This document shows positions 12,422-58,320 of a DNA stretch of 64,000 bases, piece after piece. Where the stretch lies: positions 15,887,917 through 15,951,916 of the forward strand of contig NC_080735.1 in assembly GCF_019097595.1 (NCBI RefSeq), given 5' to 3'. The stretch is from Hemibagrus wyckioides. Taxonomy: Eukaryota; Chordata; Actinopteri; Siluriformes; Bagridae. Both the position numbers and the translations under genes were made by a program. Within the stretch, counting starts at the first letter, position 1. Every line of letters starts with the position of its first letter. A model generated the notes under the pieces. It searched no databases, had not been told where the DNA came from, and was given only the letters and a program-made list of their open reading frames with translations.

Positions 12422-12504
12422 AATCTAATCTAATCTAATCTAATCTAATCTAATCTAATCTAATCTAATCTAATCTAATCTAATCTAATCTAATCTAATC
12501 TAAT
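12422..12504 (+). repeat. (TAATC)n microsatellite, about 16 copies
   Basis: Uninterrupted pentanucleotide array of about 83 bp with no visible substitutions, so likely length-variable. Confidence 0.97.
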
Positions 12505-14165
12505 AAATATGGCTGCAGAATGTGTTTCTAGTTTATCGTGAGCCACTTCCTTTGGAGTTGTGTGTAGTGTATTATGTATTGTGAAGTTTGGCCCGTTCCT
12601 GGTAACAACTCCAACATGAATCTATATAACGATTGCTTCGTTTTCAATGCAATGCAAATCAAATGTACTAGTGATGGACGATTTTATTACACGCCTCATG
12701 AAAGACGTTCGTTTTTTGTAATATTTGCTACGCGGATGCGTAACAGAAAATCATTTCACAAAAAAAAAATTGAAAGAAGAAAAGGTGTGCAGGGTGCAGA
12801 GAGATGCGATGCGTATGAGACGAGAGCTCGCATTTCAGATTGTGAACTGACTGTGTTGAACAAATGAGGTGTCAAGAGCACAAGAAAAAACCTGGTTAAA
12901 GATGTAATGTTTCTTGTCCTAGATGCCTGTAGAAGGGACATACATATGGCACATGGGCCTATAGACGAGTGCAAGTATAGAGTGTACACAGTGAAATACG
13001 AGACTGTTTGCTGGTGGGTCAGTAAGTCACTGAGTCAAAGAGCCTCTTTTGTAGGTGTGTGTGTGTGTGTGTGTGTGCCAGTCTATCTAAAGAGTCACCT
13101 AAGAAACCAACCGGCTGCTGGCAGTAATTTAGGACGGCCCAGGAGTTCTTGGAAGGAGGGTTGTGTGTACTCCTTATATAGTCTCTCTCGTAAGTCATGC
13201 AGTGTATTAACTTGCAATAAATAAATTAAAAGTCAGGATTTCATTTCATGTTTTCACAAAATACTGACCTTACAGATTTTTCCAAACAATTGAGTCATCA
13301 CTGTCCCATTGTGTAAGTGAATCAGGGTTCGTCACCACCTAGGGAGCTAGACAGTTGATTGAGACACACCCCAGGTTTTTTCCCTCCAGAAGCCAGCTGT
13401 TAGTCTGGATTAGACTTTTCCAGCTACCGCACAGCATTTCATCATTCAGTCACACAAAACACACTACAGCAAGGAGTGCCAGGTGTAAGTGACAGGGCTG
13501 TGTAGATGCAGGTAGAGATCAATTACACGACTAATTCTACAAGAAACGTCGTGTTTTCCTAAATATTAAACGTCTTTCTTTAATTCAAGCGGTTCATTTT
13601 AAATAGATTTCGACATGAGAGTGTGTTTTAAAGCTCAATTCCTGTACTTCAAGCAGTTGAGTTGGAAGAGAAAAAAAAGGTATGAAAACAAGAAAATAAT
13701 TTATTTTTAAGAAAATAGAAGGGAAAAAACAAGGCAGGGAAAAAAAATCAGAAATAAAATGAAAAAGCGAAAGATTATAAAGACATTAAAAAAAAGAAAA
13801 AAAGAAAAAGAAAAACAAATATAAGATAAAAAAAAAAAATAAAGCAAAGCAAGAAATGCAGTGACTTCAGAACAAGAAAATAAATTAGACAAGACAGAAA
13901 ATAAATGTATATTTATTTATATGCATACTTTATGTATATTTATCGCTTACCTATTATATAATAAAATAGACAAAATTAGAAAAAACAACAAGAGAAAATA
14001 AACAGAAAGAAGGAAAAAATGACAAGAATTATAAAATAAATATAAAAGGTTAGGAATAAATGTAGGGAATAAAAGAAATAAGAAGCCTTAAGGAAATGAA
14101 AGGAAAACAAATAATAATCCAGACAAGACAAGGAAATAAAGACGCTTCCACCCGACAATCCTGGG
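12505..14165. other. Intergenic spacer upstream of prkx
   Basis: Contains a GT microsatellite (13054-13077) and a polypurine, A-rich block (about 13665-14130) whose complement gives low-complexity minus-strand ORFs. The plus-strand frames at 12574-12867 and 12907-13224 have no known domains and the latter crosses the GT repeat. Confidence 0.55.
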
Positions 14166-14272
14166 TCCTGTCTCAAATCACCTACTTCCACCCTAAATAG
14201 TATGTCTAATATGAGCAGTAACCGTAGTAACCGCGCTATTCAGACATACTATTAGTTGCGGTTTGGGACGTT
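14166..14272. mobile_element. Short MITE-like inverted repeat next to the promoter
   Basis: The ends ctgtctcaaatcacctactt and, reversed, cgtcccaaaccgcaactaat are inverted and related. Inside, aatagtatgtct and agacatactatt form perfect 12-bp arms around about 35 bases. The same end sequence (tgtcccaaatcac) bounds a second element in the 3' UTR at 50956-51262. The class is not assigned. It ends about 65 bp before the GC box of prkx. Confidence 0.6.
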
Positions 14273-14720
14273 GCCTTCAAAACACACTGAAAGAAAGACA
14301 GACACGCCCTCATGACACAGAGCCGCCCTTAGGCTAAACCCCGCCCATCTGACACCCCATTGGAGCATGCCTGACATGCGATAGCTGTGATTGGTTCTTG
14401 TGCTTGTCAATCGTTCTTTATTTTTTTTTATTTATTGTCCGGTGAAGCACACGGGTTCGTGTTTCGGTGTGGGTACTGGAGAGGGAGGAAGTGAATAATT
14501 TAAATGTCTCAAATAGCCCAAAGGAACGGAAGGGTATTGTTTGATACCGGGAGAGTCGTTTTCTCGTTAACTTTGTCCTGTCAGTTGTCAGTCGTGCCTT
14601 TGTTTACTGTCGCTCAGTGCTTTCTAAAGTAGACAGAGAGAGAGAGAGATAGACGGTGCGTGACATTCCCATTAAGGCAGATCGTGAGGTGTGATCATTA
14701 ATTAGACAGATCAAGAGGGT
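14273..14720 (+). promoter_or_regulatory. prkx: prkx core promoter and 5' UTR region
   Basis: A GC box (accccgccca, 14337-14346) is followed by two inverted CCAAT boxes (ATTGG at 14359-14363 and 14390-14394) spaced 31 bp, about three helical turns, as often seen for NF-Y. No TATA box is obvious at a fixed distance; TTTATTTTTT lies at about 14416. I infer a start site somewhere around 14430-14600, giving a 5' UTR of roughly 250-420 nt. A GA run (about 14635-14650) lies inside the likely leader. The start site is not visible in sequence alone. Confidence 0.55.
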
Positions 14721-14771
14721 ATGGTGCTTTATCGGAGAGAATCTCAGGTTTGTGTGAACAAAGAAGATTAA
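14721..14771 (+). promoter_or_regulatory. Upstream ORF in the prkx leader
   Basis: ATG with G at -3 and G at +4, 16 codons and a TAA stop, ending 83 bases before the main ATG. If the transcript starts upstream of 14700 it is likely to be translated and could lower prkx translation. Role inferred. Confidence 0.5.
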
Positions 14772-14854
14772 CGGTTTCCGTTTTCTGGGAAGAAACCGGA
14801 ATAACTCGTTAAAAGCGCTGTGTGGTTCCTTATACGAGTCGAGCGGATGGCAAG

Positions 14855-50098
<35,244 letters not shown>

Positions 50099-50321
50099 AA
50101 ATGGAAAACGAGGGAACCATGATTTCCTCCGCTGGTGCAACACGTCCATTGTGATCGTGGTGGTCGGCCTCGCTGCTCTCCTCTCACTACTCGATTGAGG
50201 ACACGGAGAACGTTCGGTCATCATGTTTACCATCACCATCATCCTCAAGATCCTCAAGTGTGGAGAGAAGGAAGTGCTATTTATTTATGTTTCTCTGAGC
50301 CTATTTGCAAAAAAATAATAA

Positions 50322-50327
50322 TAAAAA
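50322..50327 (+). terminator. Proximal poly(A) signal AATAAA
   Basis: AATAAA 224 nt after the stop codon, in an A-rich setting. Would give a very short 3' UTR without the MITEs. Confidence 0.4.
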
Positions 50328-50955
50328 GGCGCCAATGTTTTTTCCAACGGTGTCTAAGCCAAGAACACACTAGAAGCCAGTAGTCCGATAAAGTTTACAT
50401 CAACAACTATCAAGCTATCGGAAACAATGACTCGTGTGTTCGTGATGTCATGCGATGTGGAGAACCAACAACAAAGGGTTCTTTTCATCTTGATGTCAGA
50501 CGGTTTAATATACTATTATTTAAAGCTTTTTATTATATGATTAATAAGACAAACGTGATGTATTGGAGTAGAGATGCATCGATACCTTGCTTTTTGTTTT
50601 TAACCAGACCAAATACCAAGTAGTGCTTGATTGATTCCTCATTTCATATCTGTGTCAGTGTGAACAATCAGGGAAGTCACCCAACCATATATTCAGCGTT
50701 ATTTTATTTTCCCTGGGTTAAATAGTACAAAAGTGCGTGTTCGTGATTTTAGGCTACTAGACTTGTTATTTTGTGTGAGTTCATTAAAAAAAGTTAGTTA
50801 CCCTGGATGGTGTAGGGTTGAAGTTGTTCCTCTTCAGATGTACACTTCCCTACAGCTGTATGTAAAGAACCTTTTCTTGTTTTTGGCTGCGTCAGAATCC
50901 CTCGTTGCCAAGGAGCAAGAACAATACACTGGATAAGACCCGATAGGGAAGATTC

Positions 50956-51262
50956 TAGCTGTGTCCCAAATCACGTACCCAAAGCAGTCTTAAGTTTCAC
51001 AGTCGATTGCAAATAACAATGTCAGTGTTGTAAAGACGTCTCGTACAATGGAGTGTCGTCAGCCATCTTGAAAATCAGCGTGAGCACCTGCTAGCCTATG
51101 CATAAGCAAAGCTGCGATTGTCCAGTGAATGAAGTGTCATGAAGTGCGCTTCTTCTTCTTCTGCTTCTTCTTCTTCTTCGAGTTTTTAGTGTAAAACCAC
51201 TCCTCAAGGTATTTTATACTACACAATGCTGTGTATAAGTATGTGATTTGGGACACACCTGG
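50956..51262. mobile_element. MITE-like element bounded by tgtcccaaatcac ends
   Basis: Left end gctgtgtcccaaatcacgta and right end gtatgtgatttgggacacac are inverted and nearly identical over about 18 bp. The same end type is found at 14166-14272. A further single end (cgatttgggacgcacc) occurs at about 51954-51969. Contains a CTT run. Confidence 0.65.
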
Positions 51263-51297
51263 ATTCCTCCAAATGGATCCAAGTTAAAGATTATATT

Positions 51298-51822
51298 CAC
51301 CAATCAGGTATAACTTTATGAGCACTGACAGTGGATTAGCTCCTCACCTGTTAGTGGGTGGGATATATTAGGCATCAAGTGAACATTTTGTCCTCATAGT
51401 TGATGTGTTAGAAGCAGGAAAAATGGACAAGTGTAAGGATTTGAGCGAGTTTGACAAAGGGCCAAATTGTGATGGTTAGACCACTGGATCAGAGCATCTC
51501 CAAAACTGCAGCTCTTGTCGGGTGTTCCCGGTCTGCAATGGTCAGTATCTATCAAAAGTGGTCCAAGGAATGAACAGTGGTGGACCGGCGACAGGGTCAT
51601 GGGCGGTCAAGGATCATTGATGCACGTAGGGAGTGAAGGCTGGTCCGTGTGATCCGATCCAACAGACGAGCCACTGTTGCTCAAACTGCTGAAGAAGTTA
51701 ATGCTGGTTCTGATAGAAAGGTGTCAGGATACCCAGTGCATCACAGTTTGTTGCATTTTGGCAGCAAAAGGGGGACCAACACAGTATTAGGCAGGTGGCC
51801 ATAATGTTATGCCTGATTGGTG
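51298..51822 (+). mobile_element. Tc1-derived MITE, copy 4, in the 3' UTR
   Basis: Left end caccaatcaggtataacttt, right end aatgttatgcctgattggtg followed by TA. Includes ggatttgagcgagtttgaca, the helix-turn-helix relic and the shared junction tgcattttggcagcaaaagg. At 525 bp it is the longest and least deleted of the four copies in its 5' part. Confidence 0.88.
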
Positions 51823-54025
51823 TATTTTGTGTTGCCATGGTGATATTTATTCCGAACAATCGGAACAGAACGAAATTTGTGATTTTATTTGAATTTTAAT
51901 TGTTATGAAAATATTCTAAAAAGGTCGAAACAGAAAAGTGAGTAAGTATCGTGCGATTTGGGACGCACCTTGTGTTGTTTTTGTAGGTGTGTAGTTCCTC
52001 CTCCTTTTTCTCAGAGCACATTTAGTAGTCTGCTTTGGTTTGATTGCCATCGTCCAGATCAACATTGTGTCACAGTATCACCTGCTTTCGGAGCATTTTA
52101 TTTCAAAGTATCTGTCCGATCTTAGTATCTGTATCGATGCATCTCTATTATAAACTTTAGTCAAATTATTGATGGTTTTAATTCTCAACGTGACGTGGTG
52201 CTTCTTGACGTTTTGAACCGGTAGCTTTTCTGTCGAGGTTTGATGCAGCTTCAGGAGTGACGCTTCCTCACGCTCCTCATCATCTCTGCATGTACGTAAC
52301 GAGACTTTTAGCACTTGCCTAATGTGGCCTTATGTTAGGATGTGTAAATTAGAACAGAAAAAAAAGGTACTAGTTTGTTTGAAGCCACTGGTTCAGTCGA
52401 ATCACTTTTGACTCTGGAATATAAAATCTCTGTATAGACATGTGGGACTTAGGTTTACTGTTAAATTAGTAGCTTGTGTGTGTGTGTGTGTGTCCAAATC
52501 AAGTTCTTCCTCTCCTCGTTCTTCTTTTTCTTCTCCATGAACACGTCTTCTTTCTACACGGGTTGCACTCTACAGTTAAAACCCAAACCTGTTTCAGGAG
52601 TTTTATTGTTATTTATAAACGTGCAGTGAAGAAAACCTGTTACAAAACGTTCGTTTCAGCTTTAATGCTCTCTAAAGCGACACTGCTAATAAGGAAAGTA
52701 AACGCATCAGTGCAATAAATGTGGATCACGTTACAGTATTTAAAGAGGTGATTCTCAAACTTCATTACAGACTAACCATGGCTGGAGGAGGTGATGGGTG
52801 TATATATACATATAGGAACATCTGAAGGCATGTAAGTCTGTTAGAGACGCCTTTCATCACCATTCACACTAAGACTAGCTAGAAAGAAAGAAAAAAAAAG
52901 GAAGGGGAGTGGCCAAATGCCATAAATGTAAATGAGTTCAAATAAATAACCCGCTGTATTACATGCAAAGTGATATTGAAGTGTTAACAGTCCATTAAAC
53001 CAAAACAAAAAACATCCATAGTGTAGTTTTGTGTATTTGTACATTCAGGTACATTTATCCAGCCTCTTTTTTTTTTTTTTTCCCCCGCCACTGCGGCAGC
53101 TAGTAAATATACTAGTTAACTTGTCTATGCAACCGACAAAACCGTAAAAATATTCCTCATGAAGATTCACACTCTCTTCAACATCTTCACTTTCAGCTTC
53201 TTGATGCTTTCCTTTCTTATTCTTTCTGCTTAAAATGAAGTCAAGAATGAAAATCAAGTCGCAGCTGCTTATTTCAAAACATTTGATTCGAGTATAACTG
53301 TGCTAACTAAGTTCAAACTAAATGTCTTGACTATTAAAAGGACCAAGAAGAAGAATATTCACTGGGACTATTTGACGTGAATATCCTGATGTTTGACTGC
53401 TAGCTTGTACCGTGTGGATTCATCATGGAACCAGACGACAGCGAGGAGGAAAAAATACATAAATCTTGACAGCTGAAACTTCCCCTACACATCAAACTAA
53501 TCCACTGCATGAAGGTTCGACACTCATAACTATGGCAACTCCCAAAATATTATGCCCAACTGAACACCCTGATTGTTGTAGAAAATAAAGTCTCCCAGTG
53601 TGGATCTCTTAGCTTTTTGAGACTTAATGCTGGGTATAAAAAGAACGGAATAAAATGGTCCTGGATTTTAATATTCAGGAAGTTTTATAATGCAGAAATA
53701 GGAAGCAACACCATGTACATATCTTACATCCTACACTGTCTCTCGCATGTCCTAGACAACGTTACTGATATTTTTTTTTTTTTAATGAAACATCTACCTT
53801 TCTCAGTTTTTTACCTCTCGATGTCTTTTGCTACAGTGAAAATCGCTGCAGTATTTAAGCTCCGTGAACTTAAATATTGCTTTAAAGAAAACATAGGAAA
53901 TTTTTATACTGATTTTTAATGATGTCGGTCCTTTGGTTGCTTTTTTTTTTTCCTTCAAACAGTGTATGTAAAGTGGTGTAAGTGCAGTGTTACCTGCTGT
54001 TTACATGAGCTACAAACCAGAAAAG

Positions 54026-54031
54026 AATAAA
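54026..54031 (+). terminator. Distal poly(A) signal AATAAA
   Basis: AATAAA followed 9-40 nt later by a TGTGG...TCTGTG...TTTTTGTC GU/U-rich stretch. Best candidate for the end of the prkx transcript. Confidence 0.65.
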
Positions 54032-54050
54032 CCTTTCATGTGGACACTTC

Positions 54051-57000
54051 TGTGACATTTTTGTCTTTTTTTTTTATTTATTTATTTTTTTAAATTTAAT
54101 TTAATTCATTTATTATTATTATTACTATTATTATTTTTTTTATTTAATTCTTTTCATAAATTTTTACATATATAATTATTTATTCATAGATTTTTATTTA
54201 CTTACTTATTTAATTATTTTACATTTACTTATTTATTTTTATGACAAAACCTTGCACATAATTACTTTGACTTTTTATTTTTTTATTTTATTTTATTTAT
54301 TTTTTTTCAGCATGATATTTCTTTATGTAATAAGATTACACTGGTTCTTTACAACTGACCTGAAGGATGTAAATCTGCATGTCAAACCTGACCGGAAACC
54401 ACAGTTTAACTCTTACACAAGACCTTAACCTTTTATATCGGCTCACATGCATTTCACAAAGTCCACTTCGACAAAAAGCTTTTCCTAAATGGAATAAACG
54501 CTGCTGATGACATCAACCCAGAATGGGTCAGGAGATTGATCTTGACGTAACATGACCAGCTCAGATCGAGACAGTGAATTATATGAAGGCTGTAACGTGA
54601 TGACACTCTTCTCTGACTGAAAAATGCTGTAGTAAATGCTTATTAATGTTGTTGCTTATCCAACACCTTTAACATGCTTTTATTTTCTATTAGCTATTAA
54701 TCATTATAACTATTAATCATATAGATGCAGCGAGAACCATCCAACATGATAAATCCCTCACCATGGCTGTAAAATACCTGAATAATTGTACTATACTTTT
54801 TATTATTTTAGAAATGTTTTGTAGTTTTTGCACTATATTAAAATGAAGTCTAATTTAACTTTAATCAACACTAAAAATGTTAAACATTTAAAACATTTTA
54901 AGCATTTTTTTCCTAATGCCAGGTTAGACTAGCATAAATACCTGTAGCTATAGATTGCAAGTCCGATTCAATTCATTTGTTGTTATTTACAGGATATTTT
55001 ACCTCTGATTACTAATTAGCAAGCGCTATGCAATAAGTCATGTATCTGACCAGTAAAATAAAGATTTTACTTTCAGGAAAAATTGCATACTGGCTTTATT
55101 ATGAAAACAGTTTAATTATGTTTCTGTATTATTCGATAATTAATAAAATGGAAAATCTGGCATTGCTTAAATCAATCCGTTAAAAGCATTTCATTGTTAC
55201 TTGTTAGTATTTTTGCGAGTATATTTAAAAGTCACAGCTTACACTTTCTTTTGGATTTATTTATTTATTTATTTTTGTTTTTATTTTTATTTTTTTTGCA
55301 TTTCCTCTGGTATTTAAGTAAAACTCTGACATACTTTATCCATCTGTTCCGTTTATATAAAGCAGTATGCTGTATTTATAGTGTAGTGTTTTGCTTTGGT
55401 TCAATCATTTCTCTTCTCGGTGATATTTTTTAAATCCCCTGCTGGTGTGGACAAATGAGCCTGTCGACTAACGTGACACAAGACACTTATCGTCAAATCG
55501 GCTTTTCAGGAAAGCATTCGAGTTTGTGGACTCCGGCTTTAAACCCAGCGTGTCTCCGAATGTGACTTCCCCACCTCGAAAGTTTGCTTTTCAACCTTGT
55601 GATATTTCCGAACAGTTGAAAAAAAACAACCGTGAGGGTATAATAGGATCTTAATGGCTTTTTCAAAGATGATAAATGTCTTTAAAGGCTCTCAAACTTT
55701 TTACACTCAAGGAACCCTTTAAATAAAAATAAAAAATAAAGAAAAAAATTCCCTCAGTACAAACATTTTAATGAAATAAACACAATATATAAAATATCTA
55801 CAAATAATATTTTGTCTATTTATTGCAGTTGTTTAATCAACTCTTTTCAACAAAATTCCCACATATAGATGTTTAATGGTAAAAACAAACAAACAATTAA
55901 AAATAAATAAAAAATAAATAAATAAGCACAATATTTAAATGTACAATAATATTTTGTTTATTTTTTAAACATGACCACTATTCAGAGAAGTAAGCACAAT
56001 ATTATAATAATATTTTGTATATTTATTGGACTTGACTGAAGTTTTTTATCTTCTCTTTTAAATAACATTTTCTCCCATATAACCAATGTTTGTTTGTTTT
56101 TTAATTCCATAATTGACATTATTTCTAGGCATTATAGGTATGATAATACTGAGTTGTGATTTCCACTGCTGAAAAAAAAAATAGAAAAGAGACTTCTCCA
56201 GTTTTCCTTAAAGGAAATGCTACAAGAAAGCATAGCAAGCTGCAACTATACCCTTAAACATCTCCTTGACCTTCTCACTACATGACATAAGTGTCTGTAA
56301 GTAATGTCTAATATTCTGAAATAATATTTAACCCGCCGCGGTATTACGCACGACATGTTATGTAGGTGTTTTAGCCACTATAAATCCTTACTGAGACAAC
56401 ACACCTCCATTGTGTAAACTCGTTCACTGGTGAGTGCTGAACGATATTATCATCATCGTCTCCTTTCGTTATCCTGAAAGAACAAGCCGGGCTTTTCACT
56501 TTTCACTCTCCTCCAAGACTCGCTGACCTTCTCCGAATCCAGTATGGCTTTGCAGTGTTAAGGCCAACTTGGATGAAGAGCGAAAGCTTCTGGAAATCCC
56601 AGATGACAAGATCTTAACTTTCTCCTCGAACCCTGCTTCCCGAGATCTTGCAGATTAATTCCGACATGCCTAATTCCTCATTTTACCCAACAAGCTCTTG
56701 AAGACTTTCATTAATCATCATCTAATTTATTCTAATGAAACGTTATAAGTAAGTTGGAATCCTTGCGCTAGGAAAATTAAACAAAGGCTGATCTATGTTG
56801 TGAGATCCCTCGCTAAAAGGGCAACTTTTTTCCAGCCCCTCTGATTCCATTGAAATTGCGGGTAGCTTTGTTGACATAGTTGCCCGCTGCTTTATTGAAT
56901 CCTGATGACATTTATGTAATGACAACGCATGTTTTGACACATCAGCAGACAAATTTAGGCTCCTGTCTCTTCAGAGCAGTGAACTAAATTGCACCTTTCA

Positions 57001-57589
57001 GGATAAAATAGTGTGGCATTTGGGTGGTACCCCTTGGGGGTAGATCTAGCAACTTCTGATGACCGTAGATTTTGGTGAGTTAGGACAGAGACAGAGAGTT
57101 TAATACAGCCAGAGAAGAGCACACAGACATTATTATGAACAGTTGACAGGTTTCTCAAAGACTCTGGACGTTGAAAAAAAGGGATTCTCTTCACACGGGA
57201 AAAGAAGGTCACCATGCTGTCCATGCATTATCTTCTCCATAATGCCCCTGTCCATCACCCAATCTTTGCAATAGTAATTGCTCTGTACATCATCCACACA
57301 CTTATATTTACTGACTGTGATAAGAGTAGATCAGAGTATTTGGTTTAATATCAAAGGCACTGGCAACCCTATCATTATTTATCCTGTACACTGCTCCTCC
57401 TTCAATAAATATTCAGAGCAGTGAGCAGTAGCATGGGGCAGCATGGTTCCCACCCCAATGGGCCTGTATTAGCTCTGGTTGCAGTTCCTATTTTTGACCA
57501 GCAGGTGTGATAACTCTATTAAGCCCTGAAGCACACTAGGACATCTAGAAGGATAAGCAAATCAGAAGAACATTTTTATTTCACATGCA
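54051..57589. other. Intergenic, AT-rich, no gene seen
   Basis: 54060-54320 is almost all A/T in TTTA-like words. 55690-56100 has two to three diverged copies of a block with gcacaatat...aataatattttgt...tatttatt. No recognisable exons. Confidence 0.6.
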
Positions 57590-57775
57590 AAACATTTACA
57601 TTTCTAGCAATTGGCAGATGTCCTTATCCAGAGCGACTTGAATTGAGGGTTTAGGGCTTTGCTCAGGGGCCCAGCAGTGGCAGCTTTGTAGACCTGGGAT
57701 TCAAACTCACAACCTTCTAAACAGTATCCCAACACCTTAAGCACTAAGCTACCCCATCCCTTGGGCCGGCCATGA
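57590..57775 (-). repeat. tRNA-derived SINE relic, second type
   Basis: Antisense copy. The head at the right has ggtagcttagtgcttaaggt (A-box region, reverse complement) and gagtttgaatcccaggtc (B-box region). The body has ggcagatgtccttatccaga and gcgacttgaattg. Diverged. Confidence 0.6.
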
Positions 57776-58079
57776 CCTAATGTCTCACAGACTAAGTGTA
57801 CTATGAGTCTTAACCACTTTTGAGAGGTAATATAAACAAGTTTTATGGAAAAAAGTACTAGTTTACATATTTTAGAAAGAAGTAGGTCTTCACTCGAAAG
57901 TGAATCAGCTGTTCAAACATCTAGGGGAAGTTCATTCTACCTCCTAGCTGCCAGAACAGAGGAGAGTCTTGAATCATACCTACCTTGTACCCTGGGCCCA
58001 GTCGAGTAGTGCTAAAAGATCTGATGTAAGATGGTGCAGAGGTTCTTAGAATTTCAAAAGTATATTTAAAATCTGTTCA

Positions 58080-58320
58080 GTTCAGTTCAATTTTATTTGT
58101 ACAGTGCTTTTAACCATGGACTTATCTCAAAGCAGATTTACAAAATATAAGAAATATAGTACAAGAAGTTCAAGATTAATATTAGACTTATATTTAAAGT
58201 AATATTTGTATTTATCCTTAGTAAGGAAGCCCGAAGAGGAAAAACTCCCTGAGAAACCTTGAGAGGAACCAGACTCAGAAGGGAACCTTATCCTCCATTT
58301 GGGTGACACCGGAGAGTGTG
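58080..58320 (+). repeat. Interspersed repeat, same family as 1-165
   Basis: ttcagttcaattttatttgt, then tctcaaagcagatttacaaa, then gaggaaaaactccctgagaa, accttgagaggaaccagact and gggtgacacc. Same orientation as the left-edge copy. Confidence 0.75.

Larger units (their letters stand above)
50099..54050 (+). other. prkx: prkx 3' UTR (inferred, about 4 kb)
   Basis: Begins after TGA. A proximal AATAAA lies at 50322-50327 and a stronger one at 54026-54031 followed by GT/T-rich sequence (54040-54072), the best candidate end. PRKX transcripts in other vertebrates have long 3' UTRs (family knowledge). Two MITE-like elements (50956-51262 and 51298-51822) and a CTT run (51147-51180) lie inside. Whether both poly(A) sites are used is unknown. 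Apart from those, no element is recognised between 51.9 and 54.0 kb. Confidence 0.6.
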
